The position numbers and the translations under genes were made by a program. Source: SZAS-7 sp964514655 (GTDB lineage Bacteria > Chlamydiota > Chlamydiia > Chlamydiales > FEN-1388). From it: a stretch of 64,000 nt of DNA. Of this stretch, positions 43,774 to 52,320 are shown piece by piece. Position 1 is the stretch's first letter, and each line of letters starts with the position of its first letter. The notes under the pieces are model-generated. The model made no database searches, had not been told where the DNA came from, and was given only the letters and a program-made list of their open reading frames with translations. The DNA lies in contig CAZEQY010000011.1 in the NCBI GenBank assembly GCA_964514655.1, positions 1 to 64,000 on the forward strand. Direction: 5' to 3'.

Positions 43774-46488
43774 ATGACCTCGTTATCTACGAACCTATCA
43801 GTCATACAAGATGCTCACCTACATGGCTATCAGCTGCACTACTCTGACACCAAAAAGGGAATTGTTGTTACAGAACATAGTAAGTATAACATTTTTGTAC
43901 GCTTTGCCAACTGGGTTGGACAAAAGAGCCAAAGCAAGTTAGCCCAAAAAATAGTAACAGATTGTATACGATCAACTGACCAGACCGTGATCACCACAGT
44001 ACGCCAAGAATTTTTTGTAAAGAAGGAAGACCTATTTACAACAACCCTAAAAAAGACATTAGCTAAAAGCCCAAAAGATTCTCATAGAATCCTTTGGGGT
44101 GAACAATTTAGTGCACTATATGAAAAATTGACCACTCAAAAAGGCGGCTATTCTCGTAGAGAAGTAAAAGCCTTTTTGGATGCAGGACTTCAACTTACTG
44201 ATAACGAAAGACGGATCGCCTCTCATGCTCTTGGAGTTCTGAATACCACTGCAGCACTCGCCAAGAACAAGCTCATTACAAACTTTGGCAACAGCTCTAT
44301 TCCAAAAGAGCCAATTACCCTCTTTGACTCTAAAGCATTTATCGCCTTTAGACTCGATGTGCTTGTACACAACGCTCACAACCTCACTCGCGGCCAAAAA
44401 GATGAGCTTGCAACTGCCTATCAAAACCTAAAGGAATACTATAAAACCACGCACCTAACAGATGAGTTTGAAGATCTAGAACTTGAGATGATGCGAGATG
44501 TTATTTTTGCACTCGATGATAGTGAGCTTGCTAAGAGCGACGCATTTTGCACCCAAATACTAGAAAAGATCTCCCACAAACTCTCAAGCCCGCCATCTGT
44601 TCACGGCCACCCAAGGCAGCTTATTAACCCTGAAGATATACGCTTTCTTAATCGCTGCAAAAAGCTTGGCTATAAGCTAGAGCTTGTAGCCCCTGCTCTA
44701 CACGAAGTAGAAAAGCTTGTTGGAAATCTGCAAAAAGCCTGCCAAGATCTAGACCTTAAAACCTCGCGCAAACTAGACGCTGTCATCCAAAATAAAAAAT
44801 CACTTCTTACTCTTGAGCTTAGCGATATCGGCCGCAAGCTTAACCTTAAATCGCTACTAGGTGCTCCGGAACTATTTGACTCAAGTGTTATTTCTACGCT
44901 TAAAGTCCTCTTCACCTGTAAAGATATTCGCGGGCCGGAAGTTGACCTTGCGCTCCTTCATGCGCTCAAAAAAGAACATGATAGCGCCCCTCAGCACCCA
45001 AGCGTTGCGATTGAAGGCGGGGGGCCAACTGGCCTTTTACTCGCCATGACGCAGTATCAAGTAGGTGCTGATGTCACCGTCTTTGAAAAGCGCAGTACAG
45101 AATTTGACAGAACACAAGTAGTACGACTTGATCCCAAGTGGGTCGACATGCTGCAGTTTTATCTTGGCGAAAAATTTTATAAGCTCTTTGTAGATAAAGA
45201 CCATAGAGGCGTCTTTCGATCTGATGGCTTTGTCGAAATTATGACGAAAAACCTCGAAGATGTCCTCAACCAAAGGCTTGCTGAACTTACCTCAATAGCA
45301 GCACCTAGCACCCTTACAGAATATGCAGCTCACGAAGCAAAATCCCTCCAGCCACCAGAAAGGCGAGGAGAAAAGTTTACAATAACTGCAAGCTATGTCC
45401 CAAGCCAAGATAGAGGCACCTCTGAAAAAGCTGTGAAAACAGAAGTAAAAGAGGTGGACTTTGTCTTTTGTGCAGGCGGCAAGTCAAGCCCGCTTCTTCA
45501 GACCTATTTACCAAGTACATACCCAGTAAACGCTCCAGAATACTATGGCGTATGCAGCTGGCTTACACCTGATTTTTCGCAATTTCGCGGCCAAAAGGTA
45601 GATGAAATGTCCTACTTTCAGGACTTTAGAGGTATTGTACAAATCGACGAAAAGTTCATAACCAACTTCTTAGATGCTGCGCGAAGTAAAAACCAACTTG
45701 CAGATTTATACATTGGCAACAAAGAAATTCCTATGTCTGAATGGACAAAGCGCCCCTTTATCCAAACGCGTACCTTTGAAAACAAAGGGATGATTTATAT
45801 TGGCATGGAAATGCCAGCTGCCTTTGAACAGCTACTAAGCGGCGCAACTCGCGAGCTAAAAAGAGTATTTCAAGAAGCCTGGTTTGAACAAATTGGCAAA
45901 ACCTACAAGCTCTCAAGCGACCTTATCATCGACTCCAAGTTTCTTGCCACATTCCCCGTAGAACAAAACCGCCTAGCAGAAAAGCACCTCTTTAGCCAAG
46001 TAGAAGTAGAAGAGAGCAAGGTGTTTATAGCCGCTAGCGGCGATGCCTTTGCAAGTCCGCACTTTATGCGCTATAGCGGCCTAACCGGAGCTCGTGAAAA
46101 TATAGTCCACCTCCAAGAGTTTATGAGAGGCCTTATCCATCATCCAGAAGCACAAGAGATGCTCGTACACAAGCTAGAAGCCCAAAGTGAACGAACGGCC
46201 CAATTCGTGATCGGGCGCGGCCATGCCTTTTTATCACCAAAAACAAAAGAGCAGATTTCTAAAGGCCGTATCAAACACATAAGAAAAACCCTTAAAAGGG
46301 CACAAGCTACCTGGACAAATGCTGATTCTCCCCTTACGCAAGATCCGAACACTGGCACCTACTCACTGCAGCATAAAGGCACATCCTACAATATCATCCC
46401 ACAAGATGGCTACATCACCCTCATAGGCAAAGGCGTGCGGGAAGACTACCAATCAATAGCGCAACTAAAGCTCAAATTAGGAATCTAA
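43774..46488 (+). CDS. MICAL-like FAD monooxygenase-domain protein
   Basis: 904 residues. The first 400 are helical and unrecognised. The FAD domain begins at residues 410-420 (SVAIEGGGPTG), then ADVTVFEKRSTEFDRTQVVRL, which resembles the MICAL stretch with EKR and an aromatic/Arg pair, and KFYKLF. The second FAD motif is ASGDAFASPHFMRYSG (D757). In eukaryotes MICAL oxidises actin methionines; here only the flavin fold is shown. There is no signal peptide, so it could be a cytosolic enzyme or a secreted effector. It is followed by a strong hairpin. Confidence 0.65.
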   Translation: MTSLSTNLSVIQDAHLHGYQLHYSDTKKGIVVTEHSKYNIFVRFANWVGQKSQSKLAQKIVTDCIRSTDQTVITTVRQEFFVKKEDLFTTTLKKTLAKSPKDSHRILWGEQFSALYEKLTTQKGGYSRREVKAFLDAGLQLTDNERRIASHALGVLNTTAALAKNKLITNFGNSSIPKEPITLFDSKAFIAFRLDVLVHNAHNLTRGQKDELATAYQNLKEYYKTTHLTDEFEDLELEMMRDVIFALDDSELAKSDAFCTQILEKISHKLSSPPSVHGHPRQLINPEDIRFLNRCKKLGYKLELVAPALHEVEKLVGNLQKACQDLDLKTSRKLDAVIQNKKSLLTLELSDIGRKLNLKSLLGAPELFDSSVISTLKVLFTCKDIRGPEVDLALLHALKKEHDSAPQHPSVAIEGGGPTGLLLAMTQYQVGADVTVFEKRSTEFDRTQVVRLDPKWVDMLQFYLGEKFYKLFVDKDHRGVFRSDGFVEIMTKNLEDVLNQRLAELTSIAAPSTLTEYAAHEAKSLQPPERRGEKFTITASYVPSQDRGTSEKAVKTEVKEVDFVFCAGGKSSPLLQTYLPSTYPVNAPEYYGVCSWLTPDFSQFRGQKVDEMSYFQDFRGIVQIDEKFITNFLDAARSKNQLADLYIGNKEIPMSEWTKRPFIQTRTFENKGMIYIGMEMPAAFEQLLSGATRELKRVFQEAWFEQIGKTYKLSSDLIIDSKFLATFPVEQNRLAEKHLFSQVEVEESKVFIAASGDAFASPHFMRYSGLTGARENIVHLQEFMRGLIHHPEAQEMLVHKLEAQSERTAQFVIGRGHAFLSPKTKEQISKGRIKHIRKTLKRAQATWTNADSPLTQDPNTGTYSLQHKGTSYNIIPQDGYITLIGKGVREDYQSIAQLKLKLGI

Positions 46489-46503
46489 TGTCGAGTTAAA
46501 AAG

Positions 46504-46549
46504 AAGTGAGGTTTTGCGGGGGGAACTTATTTCCCGCAAAACCTCACTT
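46504..46549 (+). terminator. Strong 17-bp hairpin after the MICAL-like gene
   Basis: 46504-46520 (AAGTGAGGTTTTGCGGG) is perfectly complementary to 46533-46549, and T's follow. It begins 15 bp after the stop codon. Confidence 0.8.
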
Positions 46550-46609
46550 TGCGAAACAAATAACATACTTACATTAATACTACAGTTTCTCTATTTTTAC
46601 AAGGGAGTA

Positions 46610-46771
46610 ATCTCGACTTTGTAACTTTTTAACGGCGCTTTCTCTACATCGGCCCTCCATCGTCAATTTAATTTCTCCGGAAGGCATAATAATGCCCTTC
46701 CGGAGAAATTAAATTGACGCTGAATGACCGCTGAAGAGAAATCACTCGTCAAAAAGTTACAAAGTCGAGAT
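46610..46771. repeat. 162-bp palindrome overlapping the 3' end of a sctJ copy
   Basis: Outer arms ATCTCGACTTTGTAACTTTT (46610-46629) and its complement at the right end, with an inner near-perfect palindrome centred at about 46696 (TTTCTCCGGAAGG with its complement). The right arm contains the last codons and stop of the sctJ copy ending at 46757. Foldback or MITE-like; no open frame inside. Confidence 0.7.
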
Positions 46772-47593
46772 GTGAAATAGCTGCGAAATGCCTCCTCGCC
46801 TTTTAAGGATGGGATAAAGCTTCCATAAAAGCCACAAAAAGACAAACAAAAGAACAACTAACAAAATAGCTACGCAAATAAAAAAGGTCTGAAAAGCATC
46901 TGCAGACTTTGTTGCAACCATAAAACCAAAGACAGTAACATATGCTTGAGGAGAGCCACGTATCACTGTATTTGGATTAACAGCAAATCGTGCTCTATCA
47001 GGAACTACTGCCACATTATCATATGATAACCCCGTAACTGCACCTGATACTAAGAGCTTAATTTTTTCATCAAGGTGCCTATTTGGATCATCAAGTACGC
47101 CCGTATGCTTGACATAGACAGATGCCGTAATTGGAGGCAATTTTGCCTGGGGATTTAGCTCATCTTCCTTTGGAAACGACAGCGTGACAGTAGCATCTAC
47201 AATGCCATCTATCTTGCGGATCATGTTGGAAATTTCATCTGAAAGGCCAACTCTATAGCGCACCTTTTCTGACATATCTGACGGCACTAAACCCTGCTCT
47301 GAAAAAAGCTGCAAGAGATTTGGGCTTTTTACCCGAGGAAGACCATTTGAGCTTAATATCTCCATGGCTTTCACGGCATCGTGAGCAGGCACTACGATAT
47401 CCCAGAGACTTGCCTGCTGAGCGCCCGCGCCGCTCACTTTTTCTTCTATCTTTGAGGCAGGAATTTCATTCTGAGATAGCAGCACCATAATCTCATTAGC
47501 ATCGCGCTCATCAAGAGAGCTCACTATAGTTTTTGAAGACTGACACGCCGTTATCACAAAAAGAACTATTGCAACTAGCACATATCTATTCAT
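46757..47593 (-). CDS. SctJ-family type III secretion lipoprotein, second copy
   Basis: About 278 residues with ATG at 47593 and an AGGAG site 8 bases upstream; a longer frame reaches 47626. Lipoprotein signal with lipobox VITAC (Cys17). The YscJ fold shows DERDANEIMVLLSQNEIPAS, GLVPSDMSEKVRYRVGL, IRKIDGIVDATVTLSFP and GLSYDNVAVVPDRARF, then a membrane helix near the end. SctJ forms the inner-membrane ring of the secretion machine. Overlaps its paralogue by 8 bp. Its C-terminus (FHISTL) lies in the palindrome and differs from the other copy. Confidence 0.88.
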   Translation of the reverse strand: MNRYVLVAIVLFVITACQSSKTIVSSLDERDANEIMVLLSQNEIPASKIEEKVSGAGAQQASLWDIVVPAHDAVKAMEILSSNGLPRVKSPNLLQLFSEQGLVPSDMSEKVRYRVGLSDEISNMIRKIDGIVDATVTLSFPKEDELNPQAKLPPITASVYVKHTGVLDDPNRHLDEKIKLLVSGAVTGLSYDNVAVVPDRARFAVNPNTVIRGSPQAYVTVFGFMVATKSADAFQTFFICVAILLVVLLFVFLWLLWKLYPILKRRGGISQLFHISTL

Positions 47594-48431
47594 CTTCTTG
47601 CTCCTTAATGGGTGTAAAGCGTACAAGGGCTAAAAAGCCTCCTGACTTTTTAAGGATGGGATGTAGCTTCCACAAAAACCAGACTATAGATAAGCCAAGT
47701 ATCAGTATCACAATAAAGCTAACTGCAAAAAACATCTGAAAATACCCAAGCGATGACTCTGCAAGCACAAAGCCCCATACTTCGATACTTTCACGCGATG
47801 GGCCTAGCGCATACTGTGGAGTAGGAAGTGAAAGCATGGACCTATCTGGAACTACCGTCACATTAGCATAGGTAAGCCCCGCAACAGAGCTTGAGACAAG
47901 CTGCTTTATCTTAGAAACGATGTGGCTATTAGGATCATCTAATATACCTGTATGCTTGACAAAGACAGTTGCTGTTATTGGCTTTTTGCTTTCAGCATCG
48001 GGAAATGAAATGATGACATTTGCATCAACTACGCCATCAATTTTGCGTATTGTTTCGGCAATAGAAGCTGCAAGTCCGGCTTCATAGCGTATTTTTTCTG
48101 TTGTGTCAGAAGGCACTAAAGTTGAAGCGGGAAAAAGATCAAGCAAAGTGGGACTATATCTTCGTGGCAGGCCATTTGCTGATAATATAGCCATCGCTGC
48201 TACGCGATCTTGCCCATGAACTGCTATATCCCAAAGGGGTTGGTTTGAGCCTGCGGGCCCGCGAGCGATATTTTCAGCAATCTTAAACGCAGGGATATGC
48301 TCCCTTTCCAAAAGTACAGCAATCTCATCTGCATCTTGCTCATTAAGGCCGTGCACGATGACAGTCGTTGTATCACACGCTGTCAGAAGTAGACATAGCA
48401 AAAAAAGAACTGTTTTTTTCAACCCTATCAT
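47586..48431 (-). CDS. SctJ-family type III secretion lipoprotein, first copy
   Basis: 281 residues, lipobox LLTAC (Cys19), then the same YscJ domain (GLNEQDADEIAVLLEREHIP, LVPSDTTEKIRYEAGL, IRKIDGVVDANVIISFPD, GLTYANVTVVPDRSML) and a C-terminal membrane helix with a charged tail. GGAGGA lies 6 bases before the ATG. It precedes the second copy, so both are made from one transcript. No sctL, sctR or other secretion genes lie nearby. Two different SctJ subunits could mix in one ring or serve two machines. Confidence 0.9.
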   Translation of the reverse strand: MIGLKKTVLFLLCLLLTACDTTTVIVHGLNEQDADEIAVLLEREHIPAFKIAENIARGPAGSNQPLWDIAVHGQDRVAAMAILSANGLPRRYSPTLLDLFPASTLVPSDTTEKIRYEAGLAASIAETIRKIDGVVDANVIISFPDAESKKPITATVFVKHTGILDDPNSHIVSKIKQLVSSSVAGLTYANVTVVPDRSMLSLPTPQYALGPSRESIEVWGFVLAESSLGYFQMFFAVSFIVILILGLSIVWFLWKLHPILKKSGGFLALVRFTPIKEQEDE

Positions 48432-48501
48432 AATGTCTCCTCCATACGTTAACCCTATTTTTTTTGTATATAAGTTTTCAACAGTACGCTACCATTGAGG
48501 C

Positions 48502-49245
48502 ATGAAAGTAGTACCATTTAAGACTCATGCCATACGACCAAACGATTCGCTTGTAGAAATACTTGATACGTATGTCCCGCAACTTGCAGAAAAATCAATA
48601 CTTGCCATTACGTCGAAGATCATCAGCCTGACTGAAGGGCGCGTTGTTGCAAAAGGCCCTGACGTATCAAAAGAAGCACTTATCCGCCAGTCTGCTGACG
48701 CCTATTTGGACCTTAAAGGCCCACCGCGTCCCCATGGCATTCAGATTACGATAAAAAATAATATACTTATTCCTTCAAGTGGTATTGACGAGTCAAATGG
48801 CGATGGCTACTACATTCTCTACCCAGAAGATATCCAAAAGTCTGCAGCCTTTATCTGGAATCATATACGCTCTCGGGACCATCTTGAAGAATTTGGCGTT
48901 ATCGTAACTGACAGCCACACGACGCCCATGAGAAGAGGCGTCATTGGTATAGGCCTTGGCTGGTGCGGCTTTAAAGCGCTCTATAGCTATATTGGCAAGC
49001 CTGACTGCTTTAACGTTCCGTTACGTGTAACTCAGGTCAATGTTCTTGATGCTCTCAGCGTATCGGCAGTCTTTTGCATGGGTGAAGGCAACGAACAGAC
49101 ACCTTTTGCCTCAATTTGCGATGCACCAAAAATAGTCTTTCAAAACCACCCGCCAACTTCTGAAGAACAAAACGCCCTTGTCATTCCCCTACAAGAAGAC
49201 CTCTACGCACCACTCTTAGCTAATGACGCCTGGGTGTTTAAGTAG
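48502..49245 (+). CDS. CofE-like (F420-0:gamma-glutamyl ligase fold) protein
   Basis: 247 residues. The family motifs are present: ILAITSKIISLTEGRVV, GIQITIKNNILIPSSGIDESN, and VIVTDSHTTPMRRGVIGIGLG. In actinobacteria and methanogens CofE adds glutamates to cofactor F420. Chlamydiae are not known to make F420, so this homologue likely adds an amino acid to another acceptor. It is divergent from sctJ and overlaps the phosphatase gene at its 3' end by 43 bp. Confidence 0.85.
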   Translation: MKVVPFKTHAIRPNDSLVEILDTYVPQLAEKSILAITSKIISLTEGRVVAKGPDVSKEALIRQSADAYLDLKGPPRPHGIQITIKNNILIPSSGIDESNGDGYYILYPEDIQKSAAFIWNHIRSRDHLEEFGVIVTDSHTTPMRRGVIGIGLGWCGFKALYSYIGKPDCFNVPLRVTQVNVLDALSVSAVFCMGEGNEQTPFASICDAPKIVFQNHPPTSEEQNALVIPLQEDLYAPLLANDAWVFK

Positions 49246-49889
49246 TCTTTTATGCGAACGACTTTATCGTGGCTTAGAGTAATGATTGGTCTTAGGGACC
49301 GAACAAACTCGATCGCTTCCTCCACAGAAGAAAAGCGTTCCGGAAAGTTTTTTACAAGGTATGCTACGATGATGGCGCTTGAACGCGTGCGCCCTGCCTT
49401 ACAGTGCACGTAGACATTTTTTCCTTGTTCAACCATTGATTCAATAAACTGCACACCTTTTTCTATAGAGCTGACATGAAGCGGCGAAAAGTCTCGGGAC
49501 TCAATCTGCAGCTGCCGGATATGCAGCTTGCTCCAGTCCTGAGGTGTCACAGGATCGCTAAAGAGCGTAGGCGTATGATTTTCAAATTTTTCCACCATAC
49601 TTAAAACAGCAGTAATACCGGCTTGTGTTAACGCCTTAATATCACCTCTATTTTTTAATGGTATGCGCCCAAGATAGACTTGATCAGTAATTTTGTTAAA
49701 ACTTGGGTATTTTTTTGGATCTCGTTTATATAAAATATAGCCGATTGGCAAGGTGACTTCATATATAAAGCGCTTACGCAAGAGGTAGACAGCAGCAAAG
49801 AGCGGGATAAGTGAAAAAATACTCACCCCAACTAGAACCAAATAGACCACTACCCAAAAAAGATAACTCGATACAATTCGCCTTGCCAT
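49203..49889 (-). CDS. Membrane-anchored dual-specificity phosphatase
   Basis: 228 residues with one or two hydrophobic segments at the N-terminus (residues 8-37), then a PTP-fold domain. The P-loop HCKAGRTRS (His162, Cys163, Arg169) is complete, and an Asp sits upstream in ESRDFSP (Asp133) as possible general acid. It resembles the PTPMT1 branch that dephosphorylates phosphatidylglycerophosphate or phospho-tyrosine. The membrane anchor fits a lipid substrate, but a host-directed phosphatase is also possible. Confidence 0.82.
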   Translation of the reverse strand: MARRIVSSYLFWVVVYLVLVGVSIFSLIPLFAAVYLLRKRFIYEVTLPIGYILYKRDPKKYPSFNKITDQVYLGRIPLKNRGDIKALTQAGITAVLSMVEKFENHTPTLFSDPVTPQDWSKLHIRQLQIESRDFSPLHVSSIEKGVQFIESMVEQGKNVYVHCKAGRTRSSAIIVAYLVKNFPERFSSVEEAIEFVRSLRPIITLSHDKVVRIKDYLNTQASLAKSGA

Positions 49890-49972
49890 AGAGATCGATT
49901 GTAAATTGCAAAGATATTTTTAGGCAATAGCGTCTTGCGTAATATTCGCGGACGATTGATAATTAGTGACCT

Positions 49973-50989
49973 ATGAATATCACATACCTTTTTATACTAA
50001 TAGCTTTTATTTGCAATGTTTGCACAGCTGATGATGCAAAAGTCTATCCTATTGCCATTATAGGATCTGGAGCCGGCGGCACAATGGCTGCTAAACGCTC
50101 AACCCTCAATAATCGCGATACGCTACTCTTTACCGGTGCAAAAAAAGAGATGAAGCGCTCTAGAGGTCACTGGGTGCGTAAAGTGGATAATATTCCCAGC
50201 CTAAAAAACTACACGCGCACAATCGTGCAGCTTAGACTGGAAACGCTAGCTGAAATTGCCGAAGGCCCCTTCAAAGAGAGACTCCAAGTAGTTGAAGACT
50301 CTGTTGTCTCCATCGAAAAGAAAGATGGTCTTTTTATTATAAAAGACATGCAAGATAGGTCTTATAAAGCAAGACACGTAATCCTTGCTACCGGCATTAT
50401 GGACGAGCAGCCTCATATTCAAGGTACACACAAGACAATACTGCCCTTTTCTAACAAGCAGCTAGTTGCTTACTGCGTGCTCTGTGATGGCCATCGATCA
50501 TTAGGCAAAAATACCGTTGTCATTGGCTACTCAGAAAACGCCGCAAAAAATGCCCTTATCTTGCACGATCGCTATTTGCCTCCCACATTATGTATGCTCA
50601 CTAATGGGAATACACCCACATTCTCACCCGAAACATATGCAAAACTTCTAGAAAAAAATATTAGTGTGATAGAAAGCCCCATCACGGCCATTATCGGCAA
50701 TAGCAAAGAGAGAATTTTATCGGGCTTTACGCTTGAAAATAACGAAATACTCCCTGCAGAAATAGGCTTTGTTTCACTAGGCATTCGCCCAAATAATCAA
50801 CTTGCTCTAAGCCTTGGAGCTGCTGTCGATGAGCAGGGCTTAGTAGAAACTGACGAAAACGGTGAAACTTCTATTGAAAACCTTTTTGTAATTGGCGATC
50901 TTCGCTCAAACAGCATGAAGCAGATCTACACAGCCTGGCAACACGCAGTAGACGCCGTCCAACAAATCGACCGCCGGGTCCGAAACTGA
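49973..50989 (+). CDS. Exported thioredoxin-reductase-like flavoprotein
   Basis: 338 residues. It starts with a signal-peptide-like stretch (MNITYLFILIAFICNVCTA), then the FAD motif GSGAGG (31-36), a redox-active Cys pair CVLC (Cys168, Cys171) in the position of the thioredoxin reductase CATC, and a C-terminal FAD motif with FVIGDLRSNSMKQIYTAWQHA. Thioredoxin reductases are cytosolic, so export is unusual; it might instead reduce a periplasmic partner. The stop codon TGA overlaps the start of a long palindrome. Confidence 0.8.
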   Translation: MNITYLFILIAFICNVCTADDAKVYPIAIIGSGAGGTMAAKRSTLNNRDTLLFTGAKKEMKRSRGHWVRKVDNIPSLKNYTRTIVQLRLETLAEIAEGPFKERLQVVEDSVVSIEKKDGLFIIKDMQDRSYKARHVILATGIMDEQPHIQGTHKTILPFSNKQLVAYCVLCDGHRSLGKNTVVIGYSENAAKNALILHDRYLPPTLCMLTNGNTPTFSPETYAKLLEKNISVIESPITAIIGNSKERILSGFTLENNEILPAEIGFVSLGIRPNNQLALSLGAAVDEQGLVETDENGETSIENLFVIGDLRSNSMKQIYTAWQHAVDAVQQIDRRVRN

Positions 50990-51152
50990 TATACCCAATT
51001 AAGTTCAAGAATTAGTTTTTTTGCGCGCCAAAGACCCGCGATTGAATAGATTGAAAACATGCCCATATTATAATATGGGCATGTTTTCAATCTTTCAATC
51101 CCGGGGCTTTCGCGCAGCAAAAAAACTAATTCTTGAACTTAATTGGGTATAT
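50989..51152. repeat. 164-bp palindrome after the flavoprotein gene
   Basis: Outer arms ATATACCCAATTAAGTTC (50989-51006) and complement (51135-51152), extended to AAGAATTAGTTTTTTTGC, and a perfect centre (CATGCCCATATTATAATATG and complement). It begins exactly at the stop codon of the previous gene and would act as a terminator; it looks like a foldback element in size and style. Confidence 0.75.
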
Positions 51153-51210
51153 ATTGAGAAATATCTGTTTATCGCTTAAAGTAGTGTAGCAAAAACCTGT
51201 GTGCACATTT

Positions 51211-52320
51211 ATGAATTTGTTTCGTTGCCTTCTATGCCTGTTTAGCATAGCGTTTTTGCCGGTCGTTGCGACTGTCCCAAAAACAGCTCCACTTAAAGCT
51301 ACACCAAAACAACACACTGAATATGATGTTCTTGGTGTGGGAACTGCTATGACAGACCTTATCATCCATGTAAATGATGAATTTTTGATCAAACATGGTG
51401 GTCAAAAAGGCGGATCTCGTGTTGTTCCAAACCATAAGATTGACGAAATTATAAAAGATGCAACAACTGCCCCTGTCATCAAGCCAGGAGGAAGCTGCCC
51501 TAACACCTTAAAGGGTCTTGCTAAGCTTGGATTAAAGACAGCTTATCACCTCCGTGACGGCACAGATGAATTTGGCGTAAACTATGTAAAGAGCCTAAAA
51601 GAAAATAATGTATCTGTTATCAAGGTAGATGACGATCTATTGCCTTCCGGGCGCTTAGTATGCCTTGTTACGCCGGACAAAAACCGCTCATTTTGCTCAA
51701 GCCCGGGGGCCGGCGCTGCCTTTTGCTGTGCAGACTTACAGCCACAGTGTTTTAAAAAGGCAAGGCTTGTGCATCTAGATGGCTATTCGCTACGAAATAG
51801 GTCTCTTGTAGAAGAGGCAATGAAGCTAGCAAAAGACAATGGCGCCATGGTCAGCTTTGATCCGGGCTGCTTTCAGCTATGCCAGGAGCATAAAGACGAG
51901 ATCCTTCACCTCATGAGGGAATATGTAGATGTCATGTTTCTTAATGAAGATGAAGTAAAAGCACTCTTCAATACATCTGCAGAAGATGCCTCTATAGCTA
52001 TGAAAGAGATTGTTCCCATCTCAGTTGTACTGATGGGCAACAAAGGCTGTCTAGTAGCTACCAAAGAAAAAACATTTAAAGCACCTGTCCGCAATGTTGA
52101 GGTTATTGATACAACAGGAGCCGGCGATCTATTTGCAAGCGGCTTTTTATATGGCCTTTTACAGGGCTATAGCCTTGAAAAATGCGCCTATATTGGCAAC
52201 TACCTTGGCTCTAGCGTAATCCAGCACGTTGGCGCTGAAATTCCTGGCGAATGCTGGACAGAGATCCTTACTCACCTTTCAAAAGAACCAGGAGCGCTCT
52301 ATTCAGCGGTAACAAATTGA
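51211..52320 (+). CDS. PfkB-family carbohydrate kinase with signal-like N-terminus
   Basis: About 369 residues (longer frame from ATG 51199). A hydrophobic stretch (MNLFRCLLCLFSIAFLPVVA) looks like a signal peptide. The PfkB fold follows: DVLGVGTAMTDLIIHV, GGSCPNTLKGLAKLGL, and the C-terminal signature DTTGAGDLFASGFLYGLL with catalytic Asp. The adenosine kinase/ribokinase branch fits best. ATP is not expected in the periplasm, so the N-terminus is odd; it may be a membrane anchor. The AmpG-like gene overlaps at its end. Confidence 0.8.
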   Translation: MNLFRCLLCLFSIAFLPVVATVPKTAPLKATPKQHTEYDVLGVGTAMTDLIIHVNDEFLIKHGGQKGGSRVVPNHKIDEIIKDATTAPVIKPGGSCPNTLKGLAKLGLKTAYHLRDGTDEFGVNYVKSLKENNVSVIKVDDDLLPSGRLVCLVTPDKNRSFCSSPGAGAAFCCADLQPQCFKKARLVHLDGYSLRNRSLVEEAMKLAKDNGAMVSFDPGCFQLCQEHKDEILHLMREYVDVMFLNEDEVKALFNTSAEDASIAMKEIVPISVVLMGNKGCLVATKEKTFKAPVRNVEVIDTTGAGDLFASGFLYGLLQGYSLEKCAYIGNYLGSSVIQHVGAEIPGECWTEILTHLSKEPGALYSAVTN

